Positions 8,567-16,520 of a stretch of 64,000 nt of DNA are shown here, piece after piece. The notes below the pieces were generated by a model that saw only the letters and a list, made by a program, of their open reading frames with translations, made no database searches and was not told the DNA's origin. A program made the translations under genes and the position numbers. Source of the DNA: Lysinibacillus sp. B2A1 (lineage in GTDB: Bacteria > Bacillota > Bacilli > Bacillales_A > Planococcaceae); assembly GCA_002973635.1 (NCBI GenBank), contig CP027224.1:3730501-3794500 (forward strand), read 5' to 3'. The number at the start of each line of letters is the position of its first letter. Position 1 is the stretch's first letter.

Positions 8567-9079
8567 TTGAACAGTTTTATTGTAAAATCATTGAAAGCCT
8601 TACAAAGTCGCCTAGATTCAGAAAATTCTCTAGTTGTTCAAAGAGAAGAAGGTTATATATATAATGTTGAATTCGAATTTAACAGTCCGGCATCAATTGA
8701 AGAAATAAATCAATTTACTGAAAAAACAGGATGGCATCTTCCGGATGACTATAAAGAATTCCTTCTTCTACATAATGGAGCCCACCTCTTTTCAGATGTT
8801 AAATATGGAGGTGGATATAAATTACTAAATCTTGATGGAATTCATCAAGAGTACGTGGAATACCTCGATGATGTACCTGAAAATTGGTACCCAATTTCCA
8901 TAGATAATGGAGACTATATTTTTATTGATTCTTCAAAAGTTAAGGATGGAGAAAGCGATTATCTAATTCGTTTCCAAGCCGATGAACCTGTAGAATATGC
9001 ATTAAAATTAAACATGAACTTTGAAACATGGCTAGACAAATTAATTATTTGTCAAGGATTAGAGTTTTGGTTATGGTAA
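8567..9079 (+). CDS. SUKH (SMI1/KNR4) domain protein
   Basis: 170 residues from a TTG at 8567; the ATG at 8561 directly abuts the GAGGAGGT ribosome site, while TTG has proper spacing. The SUKH fold is shown by 'SPASIEEINQFTEKTGWHLPDDYKEFLLLHNGAHLF' (about 44-80) and the 'YPISIDNGDYIFID' segment. SUKH proteins are best known as immunity proteins of polymorphic toxins; many also occur alone. It is a rightward gene of its own inside a leftward phage region, so it looks like a lysogenic cargo gene. No partner toxin is nearby. Confidence 0.8.
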   Translation: MNSFIVKSLKALQSRLDSENSLVVQREEGYIYNVEFEFNSPASIEEINQFTEKTGWHLPDDYKEFLLLHNGAHLFSDVKYGGGYKLLNLDGIHQEYVEYLDDVPENWYPISIDNGDYIFIDSSKVKDGESDYLIRFQADEPVEYALKLNMNFETWLDKLIICQGLEFWLW

Positions 9080-9252
9080 AATTTCATCCTATTGCATTCC
9101 TTAATGTAGATGTCTCCTTATACGGTACTGACTGCAAACGTAATTAATCATAGGCACTTACTGGTGCAGTTGCATCTTCAACTGCACCATATTGTTCGAT
9201 TACTCACACAACCCATACTGACTTGAGCATACTGGTACTTCCTCCATCAGTT

Positions 9253-10101
9253 TCAAAAGGTCATATTGTACCCCCCATAAGTTGTTTTTGACCATTCAAC
9301 AACATCGTGGATTCCATGACCTCTGTCATCACTAGTGAAGAACGTTGCTGATCCACGCTTAGATGCTTTTGAAACAATTTCTTCCCAGCGTGCTACCCTA
9401 TCGATTTCTTCAGGGAATCGTCTAGCAATCTCATACAATTCTTCTTTTTTGCTATTAATACATGGCATACAACCAACTCGTCCCATACCTTGTTTATACA
9501 GTGGGTTTGGCTTTATACCGTGCTTATCATGCTGCTTAAATACATCGTATACATCCCAATTGAGTATTGGCCGATAGATTGTGTACCCTTCTGGTGTTTC
9601 TTCTGTTTCGACCATTTTAGATCGGCTCAAACTTTCATTAGCTCTTATGCCTTGCCAACTTACAACATGATTCCCTTCCTCAAAAATCGGTACATATACT
9701 TGGTCAAACATCGGTCTTACTTTTAGTTCAACCGTGCAAAATCGCGCCATCGTTGAAGGGAAACGACCTTTCCACATACATAAATCTAAAAATGGGTTTC
9801 CTGTAGGATGCAGTACCTCTAAAGCCTGTTGGATCATGGTTTCAGATACACCATCTTTACGCCATTTCGTATCGACTACTTCACGTTTTCGTATGATCTG
9901 CTGGCTAAAATCAGGTTTAATTCTTGTAATAGGTCCTAATTCTTTTTCAAGATAATCAATATATTTATAGGTTTCAGGATGTTCGTGTCCAACATCGCTA
10001 AATACCACTTTTAAGTTTGGTGTGTCTCGTTCTAGTGCCAAGAGCCACATTGCTGTACTGTCTTTGCCACCACTGATTGATATTACATTTACTTGTTTCA
10101 A
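9253..10101 (-). CDS. PAPS-reductase-like enzyme (PP-loop ATPase family), phage type
   Basis: 282 residues from a TTG start with GGAGTGAGG upstream. The PP-loop SGGKDS is at about 10-15, followed by 'VVFSDVGHEHPETYKYIDYL' and a C-terminal 'GRVGCMPCINSKKEELYEIA' cluster with two cysteines. This is the phosphoadenosine phosphosulfate reductase superfamily; enzymes of this fold activate substrates by adenylation and include reductases and DNA phosphorothioation protein DndC. In phages the exact substrate is unknown. It could modify a nucleobase or DNA, by inference only. Confidence 0.8.
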   Translation of the reverse strand: MKQVNVISISGGKDSTAMWLLALERDTPNLKVVFSDVGHEHPETYKYIDYLEKELGPITRIKPDFSQQIIRKREVVDTKWRKDGVSETMIQQALEVLHPTGNPFLDLCMWKGRFPSTMARFCTVELKVRPMFDQVYVPIFEEGNHVVSWQGIRANESLSRSKMVETEETPEGYTIYRPILNWDVYDVFKQHDKHGIKPNPLYKQGMGRVGCMPCINSKKEELYEIARRFPEEIDRVARWEEIVSKASKRGSATFFTSDDRGHGIHDVVEWSKTTYGGYNMTF

Positions 10102-10140
10102 GTCCTCACTCCTTGCTGCACATTTTATTTCAAATGTTCA

Positions 10141-10362
10141 CTAAATCAGTTTCTTTATTTGCATCTTCCAACAATCAGATATAAATTCAGCAATTGCCTT
10201 TTCTGATTCATCAAACACATACGCATTTTCTCGATTGTTTGTTAGTGTGTAATGCCATCCTATATGTGAATCATTGGCTATATAGGTATACAGAACATCT
10301 GGTAAGTTCCCTTTAACTTTCGAAGGTATCAAACGACTAGAACATACGATGTAATTATTCAT
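10141..10362 (-). CDS. Small phage protein of unknown function
   Basis: 73 residues, start ATG with AGGAAGG upstream. The segment 'DSHIGWHYTLTNNRENAYVFDESEKAIAEFI' resembles small phage proteins that describe a compact alpha/beta fold, but I cannot name a family. It lies just 3' of the PAPS-reductase-like gene's upstream side and is probably co-transcribed with it. Confidence 0.55.
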   Translation of the reverse strand: MNNYIVCSSRLIPSKVKGNLPDVLYTYIANDSHIGWHYTLTNNRENAYVFDESEKAIAEFISDCWKMQIKKLI

Positions 10363-10401
10363 ACAATCGGACCTTCCTACCAGAAATTTTTAAAAATACC
10401 A

Positions 10402-10502
10402 TTTACAACAATTATCAGAATAGTTATACTATTTATAACCTTAATGAAATTTGTGTTAACCTCGAGTGGCGTACCCCCAGTACCAACTCGAGGCTTTTTT
10501 AT
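10402..10502 (+). ncRNA. Candidate short rightward RNA B
   Basis: A near-consensus promoter (TTTACA at 10402-10407, 17-base spacer, TATACT at 10425-10430) is followed 30 bases later by an intrinsic terminator: CCTCGAGT (10460-10467) pairs with ACTCGAGG (10486-10493), then CTTTTTT. The product would be about 65 nt, with no reading frame, and opposite in direction to the surrounding genes. Confidence 0.6.
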
Positions 10503-10507
10503 TTCAT

Positions 10508-10723
10508 CTACTTATTCCACCTACGCAAACGACTAATCTGCTCCAGCTCTTTTCCAATGCCTCTTAGTTCTCGATAAACCTTGCAACCTTGACACTTTTT
10601 AGCAGGATCGTATGCAGCACGTTTCGGACATCCTTTGCATTTGAGATAAGCTATATGGTCCTGTTGATTGATTAGCCTGGCTCTACGCTGTTTAACTTCC
10701 TTACGTACTGTTAAGCACCCCAT
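10508..10723 (-). CDS. Small zinc-finger-like phage protein
   Basis: 71 residues, basic. Cysteines at CKGCPKRAAYDPAKKCQGC give two CxxC pairs 15 residues apart, a likely zinc knuckle (about 29-47). Start ATG overlaps the end of the RusA gene by 13 bases, with GAGGTGA inside that gene as ribosome site. Similar small zinc proteins often sit next to rusA in Bacillus phages; function unknown. Confidence 0.7.
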   Translation of the reverse strand: MGCLTVRKEVKQRRARLINQQDHIAYLKCKGCPKRAAYDPAKKCQGCKVYRELRGIGKELEQISRLRRWNK

Positions 10724-11133
10724 TCAATTGTCACCTCTGCCCTCGGTTGCTCTGAATAAAACTTCCGTACATTCATTTCAACTATTTGCGAATCGTCATG
10801 CCAAATGATTTTGTTGCAACCATCTTTGATGCCTTTGATTAAATTATCAAGATCAGGTTTTGTTGTAGGTAATAAATCACCACTCGCTATAAGCGCTCTC
10901 TTTGGTCCTGTATGATATTTCTTTGGTGGCATGAGATAAATATCAGCTTGTAGCTTTATCGGCTCTGTAATCAATTCAGGTGGCTTATTTTGATGTGCTA
11001 CGAGCTTCACGAAATCTTTGAAGTCTTTGCTCTTTGGAGCATCATGTGTGACAACCTTCTTGCCATGTCTACTAAATCTTGGTCGTTCTTGCGGTTGAAT
11101 GACTCCTGGTATTTCAAATGTGAGTACGTTCAT
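10711..11133 (-). CDS. rusA: RusA-family Holliday junction resolvase
   Basis: 140 residues. Cleaves four-way junctions as a dimer, resolving recombination or replication intermediates before packaging. The opening 'FEIPGVIQPQERPRF' and the acidic signature KPDLDNLIKGIKDG followed by 'WHDDSQIVEMNVRKFY' (about 92-125) carry the catalytic aspartates. The ATG at 11133 follows AGGAGGGCAAAC; the longer frame from 11178 starts at TTG without a site. Confidence 0.9.
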   Translation of the reverse strand: MNVLTFEIPGVIQPQERPRFSRHGKKVVTHDAPKSKDFKDFVKLVAHQNKPPELITEPIKLQADIYLMPPKKYHTGPKRALIASGDLLPTTKPDLDNLIKGIKDGCNKIIWHDDSQIVEMNVRKFYSEQPRAEVTIEWGA

Positions 11134-11208
11134 GTTTGCCCTCCTGTTAGCACTCTTAGAAGTCTGCTGATAAAACAACCTAATGCCGTTCTACCAGCAG
11201 CGTGTATA

Positions 11209-11448
11209 TTATCGTTCTATAAATTGACTACAAGCTTTCCAGTTCACGCGTTGGTCTGTTGCAGCACCATTTGTATTTTGTCGTAGACCACATTTGTAAT
11301 AGGTTCCTGCATATCTCCTAGCAAATAGATGTTTACAATGTTTGCACCGTTTACCTTCTGGACCATAGCCATTTACATTCACCATTGGGTTAGGATCCAG
11401 TTTACTTTCATCGATCGGAACACCTAAATCCAGTTCAAATTGTTCCAT
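11209..11448 (-). CDS. Small cysteine-rich phage protein
   Basis: 79 residues. The C-terminal half has CKHCKHLF, then YKCGLRQ and 'WKACSQF', four cysteines that could bind one zinc ion. The N-terminus 'MEQFELDLGVPIDESKLDPN' looks like a flexible peptide. Such proteins are common in Bacillus phage replication regions and unassigned. Confidence 0.65.
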   Translation of the reverse strand: MEQFELDLGVPIDESKLDPNPMVNVNGYGPEGKRCKHCKHLFARRYAGTYYKCGLRQNTNGAATDQRVNWKACSQFIER

Positions 11449-11460
11449 GGGTTCACCTCG

Positions 11461-11640
11461 CTAATCCTCAAGTTTAATGAGCTGTAATCTGTTATTTACT
11501 TTGCTTTTAGCACGTCTTTGATAGACACCTGACATGTAAAATCGTATCGTATCTGGCTTAACATCACGTTCTGCAGCAATTTCTTTTATCGTTCCTATAG
11601 CAACCATTTGCTCACCTTTGTAAAGTGCGTATTCTTTCAT
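11461..11640 (-). CDS. 59-residue HTH-like phage protein
   Basis: Opening MKEYALYKGEQMVAIGTIKE; then 'IAAERDVKPDTIRFYMSGVYQRR' reads as a helix-turn-helix. It is short but has a clean ATG and lies tightly between two real genes. Proteins of this type in Bacillus phages look like small DNA-binding factors; the target is unknown. Confidence 0.65.
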   Translation of the reverse strand: MKEYALYKGEQMVAIGTIKEIAAERDVKPDTIRFYMSGVYQRRAKSKVNNRLQLIKLED

Positions 11641-11658
11641 GTGGCACCTCGGTAATTT

Positions 11659-11847
11659 TTATTTGTTGTAATTCAAAAATTCATTTAACTGTTCTTGTGA
11701 CTTACTAGTTGGAATAGCTAATTCAACACCCATCTTAATCATCTTAGTGATTACTTCTAGATGTTCTTTGTCAAAACCAACTAAATGTACTTGCCCATCT
11801 ATTTCTAGCAATATTGATACCTGTGCATTTGTAATGTCCGTTTGCAT
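11659..11847 (-). CDS. Small phage protein of unknown function
   Basis: 62 residues from the ATG that overlaps the dUTPase stop (TGATG), a coupled start; a TTG three bases upstream is the alternative. Hydrophobic-charged alternation ('VSILLEIDGQVHLVGFDKEHLEVITKMI') suggests a small alpha/beta protein. No family recognised. Confidence 0.6.
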   Translation of the reverse strand: MQTDITNAQVSILLEIDGQVHLVGFDKEHLEVITKMIKMGVELAIPTSKSQEQLNEFLNYNK

Positions 11848-12530
11848 CAATACCCACTCTCCTGTCTAGCGTGGTTCACCTTATTCTTAGCATAGTAAGA
11901 TTCTTCGACTTGCTCCCATGTGAAGCCAAGCATTTCACCTAAACCTTTAAAAATACCTAGCATTCTATGGTAATTAGAAAATGCTGTGTTCAAAGCCAAA
12001 GCACTTTTATTTTTATGAATATCCTTGAACCGTAAATTTTGTTTGATTTTAAATGGTTCTTCCATAAGGTAGATAAATTGATTTGTAATATCCGAATCAG
12101 GTACCGTTAACGCTACATCACAAATAATTGGTGTACATCCAATTTCTAATCCTATCGTCAAAATGAAATGCAAGCAGTCAACGTATTCTTCAAGAAGTGG
12201 ATTTCTATAGCCGATTTCGCCTGTTCCATTACATTCTTCGCATTTCATGAATTCATGTTTACAGCCTGATTCCGCATCCTCTGTGACCGTTTCATAATTT
12301 TCATCACCTGTACCTTGGCACGTTACACAAAGACAAACTACTGCTGTTCTTGGCTCCTGGTCCTTACTCCACTTCTTGAACCCTCGCCATTCATTAGCAC
12401 ATTCACCTAGCTCAACCTGCAGCGCAAGTAGTTTCCAATCAAGATTGTTTTGCCCTCGTAGTTCTGGATGTTCCTGCATGATGTGCTCGTCCAATGCTGC
12501 CTGTGTTTCAAATAGTTTTTTGATATCCAT
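11847..12530 (-). CDS. Dimeric dUTPase with zinc-ribbon-like insert
   Basis: 227 residues. Hydrolyses dUTP to dUMP, keeping uracil out of phage DNA. The all-alpha dimeric (MazG-like) family is shown by 'LLALQVELGECANEWRGFKKW' and 'LLEEYVDCLHFILTIGLEIG', whose E and D residues bind metal. Between them, about residues 72-110, is an insert with CVTCQGTG and CEECNGTG, a DnaJ-type zinc pattern, which enlarges the protein. ATG at 12530 has GGAAGG upstream; the ATG at 12539 is too close to it. Confidence 0.85.
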   Translation of the reverse strand: MDIKKLFETQAALDEHIMQEHPELRGQNNLDWKLLALQVELGECANEWRGFKKWSKDQEPRTAVVCLCVTCQGTGDENYETVTEDAESGCKHEFMKCEECNGTGEIGYRNPLLEEYVDCLHFILTIGLEIGCTPIICDVALTVPDSDITNQFIYLMEEPFKIKQNLRFKDIHKNKSALALNTAFSNYHRMLGIFKGLGEMLGFTWEQVEESYYAKNKVNHARQESGY

Positions 12531-13161
12531 GGTTATCATCCTTCCAAATTAATCTTTTTCTAATCGCATAAATTGTGCGTCTAGAGACTCCGTAATAATC
12601 TGCTTCTTCTTGCTTAGTATTAAATTGTTTGTCACCAAATTTAATTTCTGCTACTTGTTTTTGGGTTAATTTCGCTCTTCCGTTTTTAATTCCTTTTTGA
12701 AATCTATTCTTTTTCATAGCGTCATGTATATTGTCTTTTTGGGTACCTAAGAATAGATGATTTGGATTTACACATTTCGGATTATCACATTTATGGCAAA
12801 CAACCATACCTTTTGGTATTTCACCGTTAAATATCTTCCATGAAATCCGTGTTGCTACCTCTGGATACGAACCTTCATAAAACATCCCGTATCCTCCTGG
12901 GTTAACAGTTCTTGACCACTCCCAACAACCGTTTTCTTCATTAACAACATACATTTTCGAAAATTTTTCTATCATTGGCTTACCTTTAACTTTGCCGGCC
13001 CAAAATTTCTTTGGACTTACATTCTCACCGCATTTACTGCATTTTCCAAAGAAGCCGTTTTGATAAAGCGCGTAAATATTTTCGAATGTTTTTTTATAAT
13101 CCGGAACATTCCTACTAGATCTAGCACCACACTCACAAAATACAATCTTAGTTATTTTCAC
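12508..13161 (-). CDS. HNH homing-type endonuclease
   Basis: 217 residues, GTG start with GGAGGG. An N-terminal zinc finger (CECG ... CSKCG), then an HNH_3-type core: 'NGCWEWSRTVNPGGYG', 'VVCHKCDNPKCVNPNHLFLGTQKDNIHDAMKK' (about 115-150), and a C-terminal HTH 'TKQEEADYYGVSRRTIYAIRKRLIW'. This layout is that of free-standing homing endonucleases in phages. It lies between the dUTPase and a small gene, and overlaps the dUTPase start, as an inserted selfish gene would. Confidence 0.88.
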   Translation of the reverse strand: MKITKIVFCECGARSSRNVPDYKKTFENIYALYQNGFFGKCSKCGENVSPKKFWAGKVKGKPMIEKFSKMYVVNEENGCWEWSRTVNPGGYGMFYEGSYPEVATRISWKIFNGEIPKGMVVCHKCDNPKCVNPNHLFLGTQKDNIHDAMKKNRFQKGIKNGRAKLTQKQVAEIKFGDKQFNTKQEEADYYGVSRRTIYAIRKRLIWKDDNHGYQKTI

Positions 13162-13200
13162 ATTAGCCCTCCTTATCTCAAGAAGATGGATTTGTTAAGT

Positions 13201-13380
13201 TCATAAATTCACATGCTCCTTATCTGTTTCAAATGTCATTAGTATTTGATATGGTCTTGAATGATACGGAAAATGATTAACTTTACTTGCTACATTCCAA
13301 CCTCTCTCCGTTTCATCCGCAATCATTCGCTCTAACTCTTTCGCTGTTCTAGCCTTAGTGATTTTCTTTAGTGGTACCAT
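13201..13380 (-). CDS. Small phage protein of unknown function
   Basis: 59 residues from the ATG at 13380, five bases after GAGGTGAT. The 'ARTAKELERMIADETERGWNVASKVNHF' segment is typical of short phage proteins with an amphipathic helix followed by a strand. Next to ssb; role unknown. Confidence 0.6.
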   Translation of the reverse strand: MVPLKKITKARTAKELERMIADETERGWNVASKVNHFPYHSRPYQILMTFETDKEHVNL

Positions 13381-13402
13381 TTCTATCACCTCGATTATTT
13401 AT

Positions 13403-13909
13403 TTAGAAGGGGAGATCTGTTTCATCCACCTCAATCGGGCCCTTACTATTAGCAAATGGATCATCATCGACCCTTGTATAACTTGGCTGGTTGTTATTAC
13501 CGCCATAATGCCCTTGTGAACCGCCTTGATACGTTTCACCTGTATTTGTACTAGATTCGTAGTTCGATGCGCTCTGTGAGCCTCCTGCGCTGTTTCTCGG
13601 CTCTAAAAACTGAATACTGTCTGCTACAACGTTCGTAAAATAGATTCTTTGCCCGTCTCTCTCATACGAACCAGACTGTAGCTTTCCATCAATTCCAACC
13701 AGCGACCCTTTCTTTAGATAGTTAGCTGCATTCTCTGCCTGCTTTCTCCAAGCTTGAATCTGGATAAAATCTGCCTCTCTTTCACCACTCTGATTAGCGA
13801 ACGATCTGTTAACTGCTAATGTGAATTGAGCCTTCGCGATGCCTTGTGGTGTGTATGAAAGATCAATATCCTTTGTAAGGCGGCCAACTAAAATTACACG
13901 GTTAATCAT
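13403..13909 (-). CDS. ssb: Single-stranded DNA-binding protein
   Basis: 168 residues, normal for bacterial-type SSB. OB fold at about 1-105 (opening MINRVILVGRLTKDIDL, then 'ADFIQIQAWRKQAENAANYLKKGSLVGIDG'), a glycine/serine/asparagine-rich linker, and an acidic tip ending DETDLPF that recruits replication and repair proteins. ATG overlaps the YopX gene stop by 4 bases. Confidence 0.95.
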   Translation of the reverse strand: MINRVILVGRLTKDIDLSYTPQGIAKAQFTLAVNRSFANQSGEREADFIQIQAWRKQAENAANYLKKGSLVGIDGKLQSGSYERDGQRIYFTNVVADSIQFLEPRNSAGGSQSASNYESSTNTGETYQGGSQGHYGGNNNQPSYTRVDDDPFANSKGPIEVDETDLPF

Positions 13910-14286
13910 GATGTTGCCTCCAATAATTCTGGGTGTTCGTAAATGTTGCCAATGACTTCATAACTGGTCGCTGGTGCATTCCCTGCATCGATAAATGTAT
14001 AACCCATTTCTTCGTGTATAAGGAATCCACAATGTTCTGGTATCCATTTGATAACACCTTGGATACCTTTACCCGTGATAATATCCCCCTCAAAAATCTC
14101 CTTGCCGTTCTTGTCCTTTAAGCCTGTGTATTGCATAACTGGTGTTTTATCTAACTCGAAGCAATTCTCATCATCAATGCATCTAGTTGTCATAAAAATT
14201 GTTCTTTCATCAAAATCAATACTAGTTACATCACCCATCCATTCACCTATTTCATCCCAAGCCCGAAACTTAATCTCTCTACTCAT
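13906..14286 (-). CDS. YopX family phage protein
   Basis: 126 residues. Classic opening SREIKFRAWDEIGEWMGDV, central 'MQYTGLKDKNGKEIFEGDII', end 'YEVIGNIYEHPELLE'. The family is widespread in Firmicute phages; function unknown. 4-base overlaps on both sides put it in the replication operon. Confidence 0.9.
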   Translation of the reverse strand: MSREIKFRAWDEIGEWMGDVTSIDFDERTIFMTTRCIDDENCFELDKTPVMQYTGLKDKNGKEIFEGDIITGKGIQGVIKWIPEHCGFLIHEEMGYTFIDAGNAPATSYEVIGNIYEHPELLEATS

Positions 14287-14522
14287 GCTGAAACCTCCCT
14301 CTTATCCCACTTCTCAGTGATTCGATAGCCAGCCTTTTTCAACTGTTTAAAATCTGGATGCGCCATAGGAACGATTGTCCAAACATTTTGTCCATTCTCA
14401 TGTTTGAACATAGTCACATACACGTTGTACTGGTTGTATTCATTTGGCTTTTGCGCTTTAACTTTCGGCACTGACTTACGAGCACTAGGAATGTCGATTG
14501 GAATGCCGTTACGTCGTCTCAT
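14283..14522 (-). CDS. Small basic phage protein
   Basis: 79 residues, basic N-terminus (MRRRNGIPIDIPSARKSVPK), then a short beta-like domain with 'VWTIVPMAHPDFKQLKKAGYRITEKW'. Starts and ends in ATGA overlaps with its neighbours, which supports it as real. No family recognised. Confidence 0.65.
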   Translation of the reverse strand: MRRRNGIPIDIPSARKSVPKVKAQKPNEYNQYNVYVTMFKHENGQNVWTIVPMAHPDFKQLKKAGYRITEKWDKREVSA

Positions 14523-14725
14523 GCAATCAACTCCTGTTCTTGTGCCGTGTAGTAAACCCTCGGCTCATACTGGTGATAAAAGCCTTTCGGATCAGCATGC
14601 ATAGCCAGCGCAACTTGTACCTCCAGCTCGTCATAACAAATTGTTTTGGACTTATCTTCATCCCTGTCACGCCAAATGATAACTGCGTACGGTGTAACAC
14701 CGAAGCCTAAATATGTTGGATTCAC
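14519..14725 (-). CDS. Small phage protein of unknown function
   Basis: 68 residues from GTG, coupled to the stop of the upstream gene (GTGA), with AGGTGG upstream. Contains 'FGVTPYAVIIWRDRDEDKSKT' and ends EQELIA. No family recognised; co-transcribed with its neighbours. Confidence 0.6.
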   Translation of the reverse strand: MNPTYLGFGVTPYAVIIWRDRDEDKSKTICYDELEVQVALAMHADPKGFYHQYEPRVYYTAQEQELIA

Positions 14726-15237
14726 TTTGCTTCACCACCTAGTGCCTGACATGCATCTTTTACAATTTCCAACAAGGGTCTGGCATCGTTTGTAGTAGCC
14801 CAATAATCTATAAATTCTTTTACTACTTCGCGCAGCTGTTCATTTTCATCAACTTCAGCTTCTAGACTTTCGTCTAATTCTTCTGCGTGCCTGATAGATA
14901 CTTTCAAATGAAATTCAAGCGCTTCTTGCTTTGCCTTATGTTTCTTACAAGCATTCTGTAATGTTTTAATTCCTTTCACTTTTTGACGTACAATTCTTCT
15001 TGTATCTCTAAGCATTCCGCGTAGATACTCAACCTCATCAACAAGCGCTGGCACATCTTCACGAGCTTTTGTAACGAAATCTGCGTCATTCGCTTTCATT
15101 AAACATGCTGGCAAGTCATAGTTTTCATTGACACTAGCAGCGTTAAAACTTCCGAATCGTGACTCTTCAATAACCCACGGTCCTGGTGTAGCCTTCGCTG
15201 CACGTTCTTTAATGGCATTCAACTGTTCTTGATTCAT
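14722..15237 (-). CDS. Ead/Ea22-like phage protein
   Basis: 171 residues. The start 'NQEQLNAIKERAAKATPGPWVIEES' and 'NDADFVTKAREDVPALVDEVEYLR' are the hallmark of the Ead/Ea22-like family found in many phages; role unknown. The C-terminal half is a long coiled coil (about 75-140). ATG with GGACGTG upstream. Confidence 0.8.
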   Translation of the reverse strand: MNQEQLNAIKERAAKATPGPWVIEESRFGSFNAASVNENYDLPACLMKANDADFVTKAREDVPALVDEVEYLRGMLRDTRRIVRQKVKGIKTLQNACKKHKAKQEALEFHLKVSIRHAEELDESLEAEVDENEQLREVVKEFIDYWATTNDARPLLEIVKDACQALGGEAK

Positions 15238-15240
15238 TAC

Positions 15241-15591
15241 TCATTCACGTCCTTTCACTGGTAGATCAAACCATTCAGCTACAGCCAACATGCCACCCAA
15301 GAAATCTTTTTTGAATAAAATGTCAGATTGTGAATACTTATCGTAAAAGTAATTGAATCTTTCTACTGGCGTTTCTTTAACTTCATACTCGCCAAAGCAA
15401 ATTTGAATGGCATCTTCTAGTTCGTAATTATCTTTAACTAACAATTTAGCTAATCTGGTAGAAGATTTATCTGCCATGGTAAACCCTGCATAAATAGACG
15501 AAACATCACTAATTAACATTGCTCGACTGAACGCACTACAAATCTCTGCAGCTTCTGCAATCTCACGACTAACTTTCACTTTTTCTATCAT
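15241..15591 (-). CDS. Phage protein of unknown function
   Basis: 116 residues from the ATG at 15591, eight bases after GGAGG. The longer frame from 15642 runs through the dnaC-like gene end and lacks a site. Mostly helical; 'YDKYSQSDILFKKDFLGGMLAVAEWF' near the end. No family recognised. It follows the helicase loader in the operon. Confidence 0.6.
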   Translation of the reverse strand: MIEKVKVSREIAEAAEICSAFSRAMLISDVSSIYAGFTMADKSSTRLAKLLVKDNYELEDAIQICFGEYEVKETPVERFNYFYDKYSQSDILFKKDFLGGMLAVAEWFDLPVKGRE

Positions 15592-15626
15592 CCCTTCACC
15601 CTCCATCAAGGGGCTGTTGCCCCTCA

Positions 15627-16520
15627 TTATTTCAACCGCCAATCAATACCTTCCGTTTCTAAAACTTCACCGTTTTTATCTAGCAATCTACTAGCCCCTG
15701 CATATCCAATACGCTCGGCTATAGTAGCTCTATCTTCATTGCTGTTAAAAATGATTGGTAATTTACGTTTGTAACGTTCATCAATAATGTGGTAATACAA
15801 ACCCTCTCGAGCTTCTGTCCACTTTGCTTTTCCGACATCATCCCAAACAAGGACATCTGCTGATAACACGTTGTTTAATAATCCGTAATACGTTTCGCTA
15901 TTGTCATCCATTCTTTTAGCAGCCATCATTTCATCCATGAATGAAACATCTGATACAACCAGCACATTAAAGCCCTTTTTTATCAATTGTTTGGATAAAG
16001 CTATTTGTAAATGCGTCTTACCTATCCCGAAGTTGTTATGTCGATTCTTTAGCTCTAATCGTTCATTAGGTGGTAAAGAGCGTATACGCTGTTCTCCGAT
16101 AGTTGCTATAAAACCAATGTTTTGAGCCCCTTGCTTTTTAAGCGCATCACGATCAACAGGGAATGATTCTAAGTAGTCTTTAACCATAGAGAACATTCGC
16201 TGTTGCATATCTGTTTCTCGAACATAATTATCAAATTTGGCATGTACAAATTCCTCTGGAATCAATGCATTCTTAAATCTACGTTTCCAACTATTAACCT
16301 CTCGGCAATCACAAGGTTTATGAATTTCGTATTTTTGGTTCCCTTTTTCTTCGTAATGAGAGAAAACGAACTCTGTACCCTTACATTTAGGGCACTTATC
16401 CTCCCCAGGCTTGTTTGTCTCGTTCGAGTTGCTCGTAGAAGGCATCGATGCTTGTTCCTGCATGAACTTTAGAATTTGCTGAAATCTGTCCGTTTGCATT
16501 GTGTCCTTTAGTGATTCCAT
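15627..16520 (-). CDS. DnaC/IstB-like helicase loader
   Basis: 297 residues. AAA+ ATPase that loads the replicative helicase at the phage origin. Four cysteines (C43, C46, C70, C72) form a zinc site; Walker A FGIGKTH is at about 164-170, Walker B VLVWDDVG at 223-230, a sensor-like 'IIFNSNEDRATIAERIG' later. A 17-residue insert (about 143-160) before Walker A is unusual and breaks the typical spacing. The gene overlaps the initiator gene by 125 bases. Confidence 0.88.
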   Translation of the reverse strand: MESLKDTMQTDRFQQILKFMQEQASMPSTSNSNETNKPGEDKCPKCKGTEFVFSHYEEKGNQKYEIHKPCDCREVNSWKRRFKNALIPEEFVHAKFDNYVRETDMQQRMFSMVKDYLESFPVDRDALKKQGAQNIGFIATIGEQRIRSLPPNERLELKNRHNNFGIGKTHLQIALSKQLIKKGFNVLVVSDVSFMDEMMAAKRMDDNSETYYGLLNNVLSADVLVWDDVGKAKWTEAREGLYYHIIDERYKRKLPIIFNSNEDRATIAERIGYAGASRLLDKNGEVLETEGIDWRLK

